Below are positions 48,547-59,390 of a stretch of 64,000 nt of DNA, piece by piece. The notes under the pieces were generated by a model. That model was not told where the DNA came from. It made no database searches and saw nothing but the letters and a program-made list of their open reading frames with translations. The translations under genes were made by a program, and so were the position numbers. The stretch is from Actinocatenispora rupis (GTDB taxonomy: Bacteria > Actinomycetota > Actinomycetes > Mycobacteriales > Micromonosporaceae), in assembly GCF_016861975.1 (NCBI RefSeq), contig NZ_BOMB01000001.1, forward strand, positions 248,001 to 312,000. Reading direction: 5' to 3'. The first letter of the stretch is position 1. Every line of letters starts with the position of its first letter.

Positions 48547-49449
48547 TCATCCCGTCGGGTTCGGTTTGGCCAGATAAACCAGCTCGACGCCGGTCGGCCC
48601 GGGCGCCCGGTGGGTCTCCGCGTACCCGAGGCGCCGGTACAGGTCGAGGTTGCGGTCGCTGGCGTGCCCGGTGAACAGGACGTACCGGGCGGCGTCGGGC
48701 TCGGCCGCCTCGGCCGCGGTCAGCAGCCGGGTACCGAGTCCGCCGCCCTGCCGGTCCGGCGCGACGGCGAGGCGTCCGATCTCGGCGTCCGCGCCGACCC
48801 GCCGGACCCGGACCGTGCCCACGATCCGGCCGCCGTCGCGCGCCACGAGCACCCCGCCGGCCTCGATCGCGGCGCCCACGCCCGCGGCGTCCTCGACGAT
48901 CGGCGGGATGGCCACCCCGTACCGCAGGGCCTCCCGGACGTACGCGGCGTGCTGGACGGTCAGCAGCTCACCCGCGTCCGCTGGCCGCGCCGGACCGACG
49001 ACGACACCCGGCGGCAACGGCCGGCGGAACACCACCCGGTCCGCGCCCGGCCCCGAGTAGTCGGCGACCGTGTCGGCCGCGAACCCCAGCCGCCGGTGGA
49101 ACGCCACCGAGTCGGCGTTGCCCGGCGTCGTGATCGCCTTCAGCCCCGTCGCCCCGCGCCCGGCCGCCAGCTCCGCGAACCGGTCGTACAGCGCCCGGGC
49201 GACGCCGGCACCGCGCGCGTCGTCGCGTACCGCGACCAGATGCACGTACCCGTCGCCGGTCGGGGCCACGAAACCCAGCAGGTACCCCACGACACCGCCA
49301 GCGCGGGCGGCCAGCGCGGTGCCACCGAACTCGTGCACGTACGTCGGGTGGTGCAGCGAGCGCATGTCCCGGTCACCCCAGTACCGGTGCTGCTCCGCCA
49401 GTACGGTCCGCAGGTCCGCCGGGGTCAGGTGGTCGATCGACACGTTCAC
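48547..49449 (-). CDS. Tandem-GNAT acetyltransferase-like protein
   Basis: 300 residues made of two GNAT folds. The N-terminal copy has its acetyl-CoA loop in [25 protein letters not shown] and [12 protein letters not shown]. The C-terminal copy has [24 protein letters not shown] and [15 protein letters not shown], a better Q/RxxGxG/A loop. Double GNATs are common in actinobacteria (MshD is the best known); this one lacks features that would tie it to mycothiol synthesis. The acceptor is unknown. The GTG at 49449 has TACCGT 7 nt upstream. Confidence 0.88.
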   Translation of the reverse strand: MNVSIDHLTPADLRTVLAEQHRYWGDRDMRSLHHPTYVHEFGGTALAARAGGVVGYLLGFVAPTGDGYVHLVAVRDDARGAGVARALYDRFAELAAGRGATGLKAITTPGNADSVAFHRRLGFAADTVADYSGPGADRVVFRRPLPPGVVVGPARPADAGELLTVQHAAYVREALRYGVAIPPIVEDAAGVGAAIEAGGVLVARDGGRIVGTVRVRRVGADAEIGRLAVAPDRQGGGLGTRLLTAAEAAEPDAARYVLFTGHASDRNLDLYRRLGYAETHRAPGPTGVELVYLAKPNPTG

Positions 49450-49456
49450 GTCCGCG

Positions 49457-49462
49457 ACGGTA
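49457..49462 (-). promoter_or_regulatory. Candidate leaderless -10 box of the tandem-GNAT gene
   Basis: TACCGT on the minus strand, 7 nt before the GTG at 49449. Confidence 0.45.
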
Positions 49463-49552
49463 GGCCGCCCACCGGTACCGCCCGCCGCCCGGGTCGTACC
49501 GTCCCACTCACGCCCGCCCGGTCCGCATCCCCGACACCACCGTGGCTCCGTC

Positions 49553-50129
49553 CGGGATCGGCTCAGTGCCAGGAGAACGCGGCGGCGTGGACGCGCCGGA
49601 TCGGCTCAGCGGCAGCAGTCCCGGTTGCGTCAGGCCCGGCACGTGCTCGCGGCGGCGCAGAGCTGGCGGCCGAGCGAAGGCGCGGGATCGGCTCGGCGGA
49701 AGGATCCGCGGTGGCGCCGGAACGCCGGACCGGGACGGCGGCGGAGGACGCGGGCGACGGCGTACGGATCTCGGTGTCGACACCGCTGGCCGGCGTCTCG
49801 CCGTGCGGGTTCGACAGGGCCATCGAGGGGCGAGATCGGCTCAGCGGTGGGGAATGCGGGTCCGTGGTCCGCGGATGTCGGTGGTGCCGGGCCGGCCCGG
49901 ATCGTACGTGGACGCGGCGCATACGCAGGCACGACGACCGGGCCGCCGTACCGTCGGTCCGGCTGCGCGCTCGGGTCTTCCATCGGCTCGACCGCGCGGA
50001 ACGTGGCACGTGACGCCGGCGCGGAACCGGCCTGGTGGACCGTGGATCGCCGCGGCGTGCGCGCGGTTTCGACCCGGTGGCGGGGGAGCGGGCGTCGCGG
50101 GATCGGCTCTGTTGAGCGGAACGCGGGGG
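49553..50129. repeat. Interspersed degenerate repeat, core GGGATCGGCTCAGCGG
   Basis: Copies of GATCGGCTC or ATCGGCTC start near 49555, 49599, 49687, 49834, 49982 and 50100. Each is usually followed within 10-25 bases by a GGAACGCGG-like tail. Spacing is irregular (44-149 bases) and the units are diverged, so the array is old or under loose constraint. Confidence 0.7.
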
Positions 50130-51722
50130 TCAGGGGCAGGCGGCGGGGCGGGTGGTGGCGGCGGGATCGACGCGTAGCAGGGCGATCCGGCCGGGTCCGC
50201 AGGCGACGAGCCGGGCCCCCGGGTACGGCCAGACCGGGGTGTGTGCGGTGGGTCGCCAGAGGATCCAGCGGACGCGGTAGCGGGCGAGTAGCGCGCCGCG
50301 TTCGGTGGGTGTGGCGGGTGCCCAGCCGAGAATCCGGTCCTCGTCGCTCGCCCGCCGAGCCTCGTCCGGTACGCCCGGCGACGGCCACTGCGTCCGTACC
50401 GAGCGCAGCCCGTACGTGGGGAGTTCGCGGCGGGTCTGCCAGTTGTTGGCGACCGCGACGTCGCCGTCGGGGACGTACCGGGCGATCCAGCCCAGCCGCG
50501 GGTACGGCAGCTGCGAGTCGGTGGCGGTCTCGGCGCGGGCGCGCAGCGCGGTGCCGGGCAGCGCGCGCGCGATGGCCCAGGCGTTCGCGTCGGCGCCGAC
50601 GACGAGGGCGAGTGCGGTCAGCGCGGCGAGCAGGACGGCGCCGGCGCGCCGTGCGCCGGTCAGTACGCGGCGGGTGTCCCAGCAGCCGGCGAGCAGGACG
50701 GCGAGTGCGGCCTGGCCGGGCAGCGCGATCCCGGGGCCGAGCCGGGCGAGCGACCAGGTGTGGGTGAGGCCGCCGGCGAGGACACCGACGGCGCAGGCGG
50801 CGGCGGTCCAGAACAGCGGGTCGCGCCGGTCCCGTACGAGGCGGAGCACCAGCGCCGGCACGATCAGCGGCAGCAGCGCGTACTTGGCAAGTACGCCCTG
50901 GTAGAGCATGTGGTGGATGGCGTCGAAGCCGGCCTGGTCGCCGAGCATGGCGCGCAGGCTGATCCACGGCCAGGCCAGCGCCGCGAGCCCGGAGAGTACG
51001 GCGGCCACGGCGACCTCGGCGACCGGGCGCGGATGCCGGCGTACCCGGAACGCCAGGGTGATCGCCACGGACAGCGCGGCGATGGCGGCGGTGAACGGGT
51101 GCACCAGCAGCGTCAGCCCGGGCAGTACGGCGAAGACCGCGATGCGGTGGGCGCGGCGCACCGCGTCGATCCGCAGCGCGGTACGCCACAGCTCGAACCA
51201 GCACGCGCCGGCGAACACGCTCGGCCACCCGAACCCGAGGCTGAGCGAGCCGAGCATCGGGAACCCGGACCAGAACCACGTCCCGGTACCCCACAGCAGC
51301 AGCATCAGCGCCAGCGCGAGCACCGGCGCCCAGCGCGCCGCGCTCACCGCGCGGACGAACCGGTACCAGGTGGTCAGCAGGAGCGCGGTGCCGAGCAGGC
51401 CGCCGATCGTGAGGACCACCCAGACCGACGCGCCGGTCAGCCGCATCGCCCAGCCGAGCACCATCGCCCAGGGCGAGAAGTACGCGAAGGGGGCGTGCTC
51501 GCCGGTGAGCGGTTCGAGCGGGTGCAGCGGGTGGCGGGCGGCCTCGGCGACGGTCGCGGCGTGGATCCACGAGTCGGACACCCACTCGCCGTGCGGGGCG
51601 GTCAGCGCGAGCAGCGCCAGCAGCAGCGCGCCGAGCACCGCGTACGTGACAGCGGGGAGGCGGCCGGGCCGGGCTGCGGTCGCGCGGGCCCCGCGCGCCT
51701 CGGTGAGTGGGACCGACGTCAC
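50130..51722 (-). CDS. Polytopic membrane protein (GT-C glycosyltransferase-like)
   Basis: 530 residues with about 10-12 helices. After helix 1 there is a long extracytoplasmic loop, HGEWVSDSWIHAATVAEAARHPLHPLEPLTGEHAPFAYFSP, with acidic residues placed as in GT-C enzymes. HPFTAAIAAL, LPGQAALAVLLAG and a soluble C-terminal domain follow (WIARYVPDGDVAVANNWQTRRELPTYGLRS, then LARYRVRWILWRPTAHTP). This pattern fits DUF-type GT-C or 6-pyruvoyl-like hypothetical proteins of actinobacteria. No catalytic assignment is possible. The GTG at 51722 is preferred because TAGGGT precedes it by 7 nt; an upstream ATG (51776) adds 18 residues. Confidence 0.78.
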   Translation of the reverse strand: MTSVPLTEARGARATAARPGRLPAVTYAVLGALLLALLALTAPHGEWVSDSWIHAATVAEAARHPLHPLEPLTGEHAPFAYFSPWAMVLGWAMRLTGASVWVVLTIGGLLGTALLLTTWYRFVRAVSAARWAPVLALALMLLLWGTGTWFWSGFPMLGSLSLGFGWPSVFAGACWFELWRTALRIDAVRRAHRIAVFAVLPGLTLLVHPFTAAIAALSVAITLAFRVRRHPRPVAEVAVAAVLSGLAALAWPWISLRAMLGDQAGFDAIHHMLYQGVLAKYALLPLIVPALVLRLVRDRRDPLFWTAAACAVGVLAGGLTHTWSLARLGPGIALPGQAALAVLLAGCWDTRRVLTGARRAGAVLLAALTALALVVGADANAWAIARALPGTALRARAETATDSQLPYPRLGWIARYVPDGDVAVANNWQTRRELPTYGLRSVRTQWPSPGVPDEARRASDEDRILGWAPATPTERGALLARYRVRWILWRPTAHTPVWPYPGARLVACGPGRIALLRVDPAATTRPAACP

Positions 51723-51729
51723 GCCCCGA

Positions 51730-51735
51730 ACCCTA
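51730..51735 (-). promoter_or_regulatory. Candidate leaderless -10 box of the polytopic membrane protein gene
   Basis: TAGGGT on the minus strand, 7 nt before the GTG at 51722. Confidence 0.45.
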
Positions 51736-51799
51736 GCGGCGTGCCCGCGACCGGTCCGGTACGGGGTGGGCCGCACATCCGGAGGCCGTTTGTCAAATC

Positions 51800-51828
51800 T
51801 TGAAGTGTTTTCCGGTGAACGCGATACT
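51800..51828 (+). promoter_or_regulatory. Candidate promoter of the S1 protease gene
   Basis: TTGAAG (51800-51805) and GATACT (51823-51828) are 17 nt apart in an unusually AT-rich 90-base stretch. A leader of about 100 nt would follow. Confidence 0.5.
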
Positions 51829-51935
51829 TGGCGTGGCTCGTGAGTTTTAGGTCATTTCATGATCTTTCTCGGCGGGTCCTCGCGACCCCTCCGCGAGCCG
51901 ATCCCCTCCACGCCCCCGACCCCAGGAGGCCCCCA

Positions 51936-52991
51936 GTGAGTCACTCCGTCCCCCGTACGCTGCGTCGGGCCGGTGTCGCCGTCGCGGCACTCGCCGCCGG
52001 CGCGCTGCTCGTCGCCGCGCCCGCACAGTCCGCCCCGTCGGTGCCCGCGTCGGCCCAGCCGGCGCTCGCCGACACCCTCGTGCACCGGCTCGGCGACGCC
52101 ACCGCCGGCAGCTACCTCGACGGTGGCCGCACGGTCGTCACCGTCACGACCGAGAGCGCCGCGGCCGCCGTCCGGTCCGCCGGCCTCACCCCCAGATCCG
52201 TCCGGTACGGCGCGGCCGAGCTGCGTACCGTCACCGCCGCGCTGGACGACTCGGCGCGCATCCCGGGCACCGCGTGGTCGGTGGACCCGCGTACCGACCG
52301 GGTCGTCGTCACCGCGGACCGTACGGTGACCGGCGCGGCGCTCACCCGGCTGCGCACCGTCGCCGGGCGGTACGGCACGGCCGTGACCGTGCAGCGCACC
52401 GCGGGCGTGCTGAGTACCCGGATCGCCGGCGGCGACGCCATCTACGGCGGGCAGTACCGGTGCTCGTTGGGCTTCAACGTGCGCAACAGCGCCGGCACGC
52501 ACTACTTCCTGACCGCCGGGCACTGCGGCAACATCGCCAGTTCCTGGTACTCGAACTCGGGGCACACGACGTTGCTCGGCACCACCCGGGCGAGCACGTT
52601 CCCCGGCCACGACTACGCGATCGTCACGTACAGCTCGACCTACACCAACTACTCGGGCACCGTCGACCTGTACAGCGGGTCGCAGGACATCACGTCGTCC
52701 GGCAACGCGACGGTCGGCGAGTCCGTACGCCGCAGCGGCAGCACCACGCACGTGCACTCCGGTACCGTCACCGGCCTCAACGCGACCGTCAACTACGCCG
52801 AGGGCACCGTCACCGGCATGATCAAGACGAACGTGTGCGCCGAGGGCGGCGACAGCGGCGGCGCGCTGTTCGACGGGTCGAAGGCGCTCGGCCTGACCTC
52901 CGGCGGCAGCGGTGACTGCACCAGCGGCGGCACCACGTACTTCCAGCCCGTCACGGCGGCGCTCAGCGCGTACGGCGTGAGCGTCTACTAG
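51936..52991 (+). CDS. Secreted streptogrisin-type S1 serine protease with propeptide
   Basis: An extracellular chymotrypsin-like protease, 351 residues. The signal peptide has RTLRR followed by [22 protein letters not shown] propeptide of about 130 residues comes next ([30 protein letters not shown]). The mature enzyme starts near residue 160-163 ([10 protein letters not shown]). The catalytic triad is H196 (LTAGHCG), D226 (PGHDYAIV) and S307 ([13 protein letters not shown]). Cysteines 176/197 and 301/328 are placed for the two disulfides of streptogrisins A/B. At about 190 residues the mature domain is typical of S1 proteases from Streptomyces and relatives. The GTG follows AGGAGG by 6 nt. 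Confidence 0.95.
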   Translation: MSHSVPRTLRRAGVAVAALAAGALLVAAPAQSAPSVPASAQPALADTLVHRLGDATAGSYLDGGRTVVTVTTESAAAAVRSAGLTPRSVRYGAAELRTVTAALDDSARIPGTAWSVDPRTDRVVVTADRTVTGAALTRLRTVAGRYGTAVTVQRTAGVLSTRIAGGDAIYGGQYRCSLGFNVRNSAGTHYFLTAGHCGNIASSWYSNSGHTTLLGTTRASTFPGHDYAIVTYSSTYTNYSGTVDLYSGSQDITSSGNATVGESVRRSGSTTHVHSGTVTGLNATVNYAEGTVTGMIKTNVCAEGGDSGGALFDGSKALGLTSGGSGDCTSGGTTYFQPVTAALSAYGVSVY

Positions 52992-53000
52992 CGGATGCGC

Positions 53001-53032
53001 GACGGCCCGGCGCGGGACCGTGCCGGGCCGTC
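53001..53032. terminator. Bidirectional terminator between protease and MBL genes
   Basis: GACGGCCCGGC (53001-53011) pairs perfectly with GCCGGGCCGTC (53022-53032). It fills the 47-bp gap between two convergent stops. Confidence 0.85.
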
Positions 53033-53038
53033 GTCGTG

Positions 53039-53689
53039 TCACCAGCCGCGGGCGCGCCACTCGGCGAGGTGCGGGCGTTCGGCGCCGAGCGTCGTGTCGT
53101 CGCCGTGCCCCGGGTAGACCCAGGTGTCGTCCGGCAGCGGCCCGAACACCTTCGCCTCCAGGTCGTCCATCAGGCTCGTGAAGTCGCGCGGGTTCGTCGT
53201 CTTCCCGGGCCCGCCGGGGAACAGCGAGTCGCCGGTGAACAGGTGCGGCCGCCCCGCCGGATCCCGGTACAGCAGGGCGATCGCGCCGGGCGTGTGCCCG
53301 ACCAGGTGGATCACCGACAGCTGACACCGCCCCACCGGTACGGCCGCGCCGTCGGGCAGGCCGTCGGTGGGCACCGGCAACTCGGCCGCGTCGTACCGGC
53401 CGGCGACGGAGCGGGCGCCGGTCGCCGCGACCACCTCGGCCAGCGCCTGCCAGTGGTCGCCGTGCCGGTGCGTGGTCACCACGGCGCGCAGCACCTTGTC
53501 GTCGACCAGGTCCAGTAGGCGGTCCGCGTCGTTCGCGGCGTCCACCAGCACCTGGTCGCCGGTGGCCCGGCAGCGCAGCAGGTACGCGTTGTTGTCCATC
53601 GGGCCGACCGACACCTTCGTGATCGACAGCCGGTCCAGGGAACGGGTCGCCGGCGCGCCACCCGGCCGTACGTGTCCGGTGTAGGTCAT
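53039..53689 (-). CDS. MBL-fold metallo-hydrolase (glyoxalase II-like)
   Basis: 216 residues. Metal-binding motif THRHGDHWQAL has the H-x-H-x-D-H signature. A later His (HLVGHTPGAIALLY), an Asp (LFTGDSLFPGGPG) and the C-terminal VYPGHGDDTT complete the site. The FTGDSLFPGGPGKT segment resembles small hydroxyacylglutathione hydrolase-like or thiol-ester hydrolases common in actinobacteria. The thiol is likely mycothiol or another compound, since glutathione is usually absent in this phylum; that is inference. The ATG is 10 nt after the stop of the upstream DinB-like gene, so the two are probably one operon, though TAACCT lies 7 nt before the ATG. Confidence 0.88.
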   Translation of the reverse strand: MTYTGHVRPGGAPATRSLDRLSITKVSVGPMDNNAYLLRCRATGDQVLVDAANDADRLLDLVDDKVLRAVVTTHRHGDHWQALAEVVAATGARSVAGRYDAAELPVPTDGLPDGAAVPVGRCQLSVIHLVGHTPGAIALLYRDPAGRPHLFTGDSLFPGGPGKTTNPRDFTSLMDDLEAKVFGPLPDDTWVYPGHGDDTTLGAERPHLAEWRARGW

Positions 53690-53699
53690 GGTGCGAAGG

Positions 53700-54404
53700 T
53701 TACTTCCAGGCCGGCGGTACCGGCAGCGGGCCGGCCGGATCGACCGCCAGTTCGCCGGCGGGCCGGCCGAGCAGCCAGCCGGCGAGCCGCGCCGCCGTAC
53801 CGCTGACGGTCGGGCCGGCGCCGATCCGGTACACCGCGCCGGTGTCGGTGGCGCGCAGTTCGACCGCCGGCGGGGCGGGACGGTCCGCGAACTCGGCGGC
53901 CAGCTCGGCGCACAGCTCCGCGGCGAACCCGGCGTCCCAGTCGTCCACCGTGTACCCGACGGCCAGGTCGACGTGGTGGATCTCCACCTCGCGCAGCCGC
54001 GCCCACGGGACCAGCGTCGCCGGCCCCGGACCCTGCCGGTACGCCACCTCGGCCGCCCACCGCTCCGCCGGTACCGCGTCGATCAGGCCGGCCAGCCGTC
54101 CGGACGCGGCGGCCAGATCGGCGAACTGCTCGGCCTGGCCGCGGCCGGCGCCGGCGGCGATGTCGGCGTTGCGCGCCTCGGGCGAGGCGTACATGACGGC
54201 GGGTTCGCCGCTGATGGCGGAACCGGCGAGGTTCGACAGCGCGTCGGCCTGCCGGCTCAGGTGGGCGAGCACGTGCCCGCGGTTCCAGCCGGGCAGACCG
54301 GACGGTGCGGCCACCTGCCCGTCGTCCATCGTGCGCACCGCCGCCAGCAGGCGGTCGGTGGCGCTGGCCAGCAGGTTCGCATCGGCGTACGGGTCGCGAC
54401 TCAT
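53700..54404 (-). CDS. Mycothiol-dependent maleylpyruvate isomerase-family (DinB-like) protein
   Basis: 234 residues. The N-terminal four-helix DinB-like domain has TDRLLAAVRTMDDGQVAAPSGLPGWNRGHVLAHLSRQADAL, where the W-x-R-x-H-x-L-x-H metal-site pattern is clear. The third metal His is in LREVEIHHVDLAVGY. The C-terminal domain of about 80 residues (ELRATDTGAVYRIGAGPTVSGTAARLAGWLLGRPAG) is the MDMPI C-domain/SCP2-like part. The family includes mycothiol-dependent maleylpyruvate isomerase, but many members are uncharacterised mycothiol transferases, so the reaction is not assigned. TAGCGT lies 7 nt before the ATG. Confidence 0.9.
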   Translation of the reverse strand: MSRDPYADANLLASATDRLLAAVRTMDDGQVAAPSGLPGWNRGHVLAHLSRQADALSNLAGSAISGEPAVMYASPEARNADIAAGAGRGQAEQFADLAAASGRLAGLIDAVPAERWAAEVAYRQGPGPATLVPWARLREVEIHHVDLAVGYTVDDWDAGFAAELCAELAAEFADRPAPPAVELRATDTGAVYRIGAGPTVSGTAARLAGWLLGRPAGELAVDPAGPLPVPPAWK

Positions 54405-54411
54405 GCCGGGA

Positions 54412-54417
54412 ACGCTA
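54412..54417 (-). promoter_or_regulatory. Candidate leaderless -10 box of the DinB-like gene
   Basis: TAGCGT on the minus strand, 7 nt before the ATG at 54404. Confidence 0.45.
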
Positions 54418-54437
54418 CCGGTACCACCGTTATTCGC

Positions 54438-54466
54438 TTGGTGCGCGGGGGATCCCGCCGTAGTGT
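54438..54466 (+). promoter_or_regulatory. Candidate promoter of the leader peptide-rsgA unit
   Basis: TTGGTG (54438-54443) and TAGTGT (54461-54466) are exactly 17 nt apart, a good fit to the housekeeping sigma consensus. It would start a transcript about 40 nt before the small reading frame. Confidence 0.55.
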
Positions 54467-54506
54467 CGGCCCCGGAACGAACGGCGCGGACGTACGGGAG
54501 GTGACG

Positions 54507-54578
54507 GTGCGAGACGTGCACTGGTGGCCGGCGACGCGTCTGGTCCACCGCAACCCCGCGGGTCGCCCGCCGCGCTGA
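54507..54578 (+). CDS. Candidate 23-codon leader peptide upstream of rsgA
   Basis: A GTG at 54507, 5 nt after GGGAGG, opens a frame starting MRDVHWWPATRLVHRN and ending in GRPPR. The peptide is strongly basic with a Trp pair. It has a promoter, a ribosome binding site and a stop 45 nt before rsgA, all of which suggest it is translated. It could control rsgA by attenuation or be an independent micropeptide. No homologue is recognised; an alternative GTG lies two codons upstream (54501). Confidence 0.45.
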   Translation: MRDVHWWPATRLVHRNPAGRPPR

Positions 54579-54623
54579 CGCGCGCGCCGCGCCCGCACGA
54601 AACGTGAGGGTGTCGCTGCAACG

Positions 54624-55709
54624 ATGTCGATCAATCTGGGCGCGCTCGGCTGGGATGCCGGGTGGGCCGACAGCTTCGCACCGTACGGGCGCTCCGGGTG
54701 CCGCTTCGGCCGGGTCGGCCGGGTGGACCGCGGGGTGTACACGGTGCTCGCCGCGGACGGCACGGTGCGCGCCACCGCCGCCGGTCGGCTGCTCGCCGAC
54801 GCCGCGCGCGACCTGCTGATCCTGCCCGTCGCGGGCGACTGGGTGGCGCTGCGCGACTGGCCGGACCGGCGCACCACGGTGGAGGCGGTGCTGCCGCGGC
54901 GTACCGCGGTGATCCGGAACGGTGCCGGCCGCGACTCGCTCGGCCAGGTGCTGGCCACCAACATCGACACGGCCGCCGTGGTCGAACCGCTCGACCCGAG
55001 TCCCGACGAGGGCCGCATCGAGCGCCTGCTCGCGCTCGCCCACCAGTCCGGCGCCACCCCGATCCTGGTACTCACCAAGGCCGACCGGGTACCGGATCCG
55101 GCCGGGCTGGCGGACCTGCTGGGCCGCGCCGCGCCCGGCGTGCCGGTGTACCCGGTCTGTGGCAGTGACCCGGCTTCCCTGCTGCCCCTGCACGAGCACC
55201 TCGCGTACGGCCGGACGTTGGGGTTGTTCGGCGCGTCCGGCGTCGGCAAGTCGACGCTGGTCAACACGCTGGTCGGGACGAGCGTGCTGGCGACCCGGGC
55301 GCTGCGGGCCGACGGCAAGGGCCGGCACACCACCACCTACCGGGCGCTGGTCCCGGTACCGGACGGCGGCTCCGTACTGGACACGCCGGGGATCCGGTCG
55401 GTCGGGCTGGACGAGACCGCCGACGGGCTCGACCGTACGTTCGCGGACGTGGCCGGGCTCGCGGCGGAGTGCCGGTTCGCCGACTGCCGGCACGAGGCCG
55501 AACCGGGCTGCGCGGTCCTGGCCGCGGTCGCCGACGGCAGTCTCCCGCCGCGCCGCCTGGCGAGCTGGCGGAAACTCCAGGCCGAACTGCGCTGGCAGGC
55601 CGACCGGCGGGGGGCCCGGCTGGCCGCCGTCGACCGCGCGGAGACCCGCCGGGTCCGCGCGCTCGCCCGGCGCCGCGTCGACGGCCGCGGCACGCTCCCG
55701 GGTACCTGA
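54624..55709 (+). CDS. rsgA: Ribosome small subunit-dependent GTPase A
   Basis: Circularly permuted GTPase that checks maturation of the 30S decoding centre. It has 361 residues. An N-terminal OB domain (about 20-100: GRVGRVDRGVYTVLAADGTVRATAAG) precedes the GTPase, where G4 (LVLTKADRV) comes before G1 (FGASGVGKSTLVNTLVG) and G3 (LDTPGIRSVGL), the order that defines the family. The C-terminal zinc knuckle is CRFADCRHEAEPGC. KGRHTTTYRALVPV is the switch I region. An ATG start is used; no strong Shine-Dalgarno sequence is seen, so coupling to the upstream small frame is possible. Confidence 0.94.
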   Translation: MSINLGALGWDAGWADSFAPYGRSGCRFGRVGRVDRGVYTVLAADGTVRATAAGRLLADAARDLLILPVAGDWVALRDWPDRRTTVEAVLPRRTAVIRNGAGRDSLGQVLATNIDTAAVVEPLDPSPDEGRIERLLALAHQSGATPILVLTKADRVPDPAGLADLLGRAAPGVPVYPVCGSDPASLLPLHEHLAYGRTLGLFGASGVGKSTLVNTLVGTSVLATRALRADGKGRHTTTYRALVPVPDGGSVLDTPGIRSVGLDETADGLDRTFADVAGLAAECRFADCRHEAEPGCAVLAAVADGSLPPRRLASWRKLQAELRWQADRRGARLAAVDRAETRRVRALARRRVDGRGTLPGT

Positions 55710-56047
55710 CGACACGCCGCCCGCCGCTGGCGGTGCCGTCGTACATGTGTTTGAATTTGCGGCGGTGTCGTCCGGCCGCGAGCGCGGTCGTGATCCAGGT
55801 GGCACGGGCCCGTCGGGGCCCTGTTTCGTAGGCGTCGTCGCTGGCCCGGCGGTTCTGTCGGAGGGCGCGGATACAGTTGCCCTCTGGGTGTGCCCCATGG
55901 CCCGCCCCGGTCGTCCGCGGTCGCTCGGGCGGTCCGGTCGGTCCCAGCGCGTCGCCGCCGTCATCGTCGTGTCGTTGGCTGGGTGTACACCGTGTCGTGG
56001 GGGTGGGGTCGGTCGGCCGGCCCGACGGAGCGGAAGAGCGGGAGACT
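55710..56047. other. Spacer between rsgA and uvrA
   Basis: 338 bases without a believable gene. It contains the SOS box candidate at 55739-55754 and an AT-rich patch around it. The uvrA promoter is expected just to its right, but the hexamers are not clear. Confidence 0.55.
55739..55754. promoter_or_regulatory. LexA (SOS) box candidate upstream of uvrA
   Basis: TCGTACATGTGTTTGA matches the actinobacterial LexA palindrome TCGAAC-N4-GTTCGA at 10 of 12 fixed positions. It is the only such match noticed in the window and sits in the spacer of an SOS-type repair gene, 293 bases before its start codon. Confidence 0.6.
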
Positions 56048-59062
<3,015 letters not shown>

Positions 59063-59074
59063 CCGTCCCGCGCT

Positions 59075-59130
59075 GACCCGCGACGCACGCCGGTGCCGGT
59101 CCGGCACCGGCACCAGGCCCGCCGCGGGTC
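59075..59130 (+). terminator. uvrA terminator (nested hairpin)
   Basis: The core is GCCGGTGCCG/CGGCACCGGC (59089-59098, 59102-59111). An outer pair GACCCGCG (59075-59082) and CGCGGGTC (59123-59130) extends it. It starts 12 nt after the uvrA stop. Confidence 0.75.
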
Positions 59131-59213
59131 ACACTCGCGCTGCCGACCCCGTCGCCCCGCGCCACGCTGACGGCAACGCCAGAGGCGAGCGGCGAGGCGC
59201 GATGCGCCAGTCA

Positions 59214-59373
59214 TGGACGGTGCGCGCCTGGGCCGACCACGTGGCGGGATGCGATGTGGATGGTTCGCGTCTGGCCGACGACGTGCCGGAACGCGATGTG
59301 GATGGTGCGCGTCTGGCCGACCACGTGGCGGGATGCGTGTGCGCGCCGTGGCCGACCAGGCGGCGGGATGCGG
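59214..59373. repeat. Tandem repeats of about 42 bp between uvrA and the convergent gene
   Basis: Units at 59214-59256 (43 bp), 59257-59298 (42 bp), 59299-59339 (41 bp) and a shorter decayed unit at 59340-59373 share TGGAYGGTKCGCGYCTGGCC, CACGTGGCGGGATGCG and minor changes. They fill most of the gap between the uvrA terminator and the next stop. Confidence 0.85.
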
Positions 59374-59390
59374 CGGCGAGGTGCGGGCGG

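Larger units (their letters stand above)
49450..50129. other. Spacer with interspersed ATCGGCTC repeats
   Basis: 680 bases between the GNAT start and the membrane protein stop. No frame looks coding; translations are Arg/Ala/Gly-rich without motifs. The content is the interspersed repeat described at 49553-50129. Confidence 0.6.
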
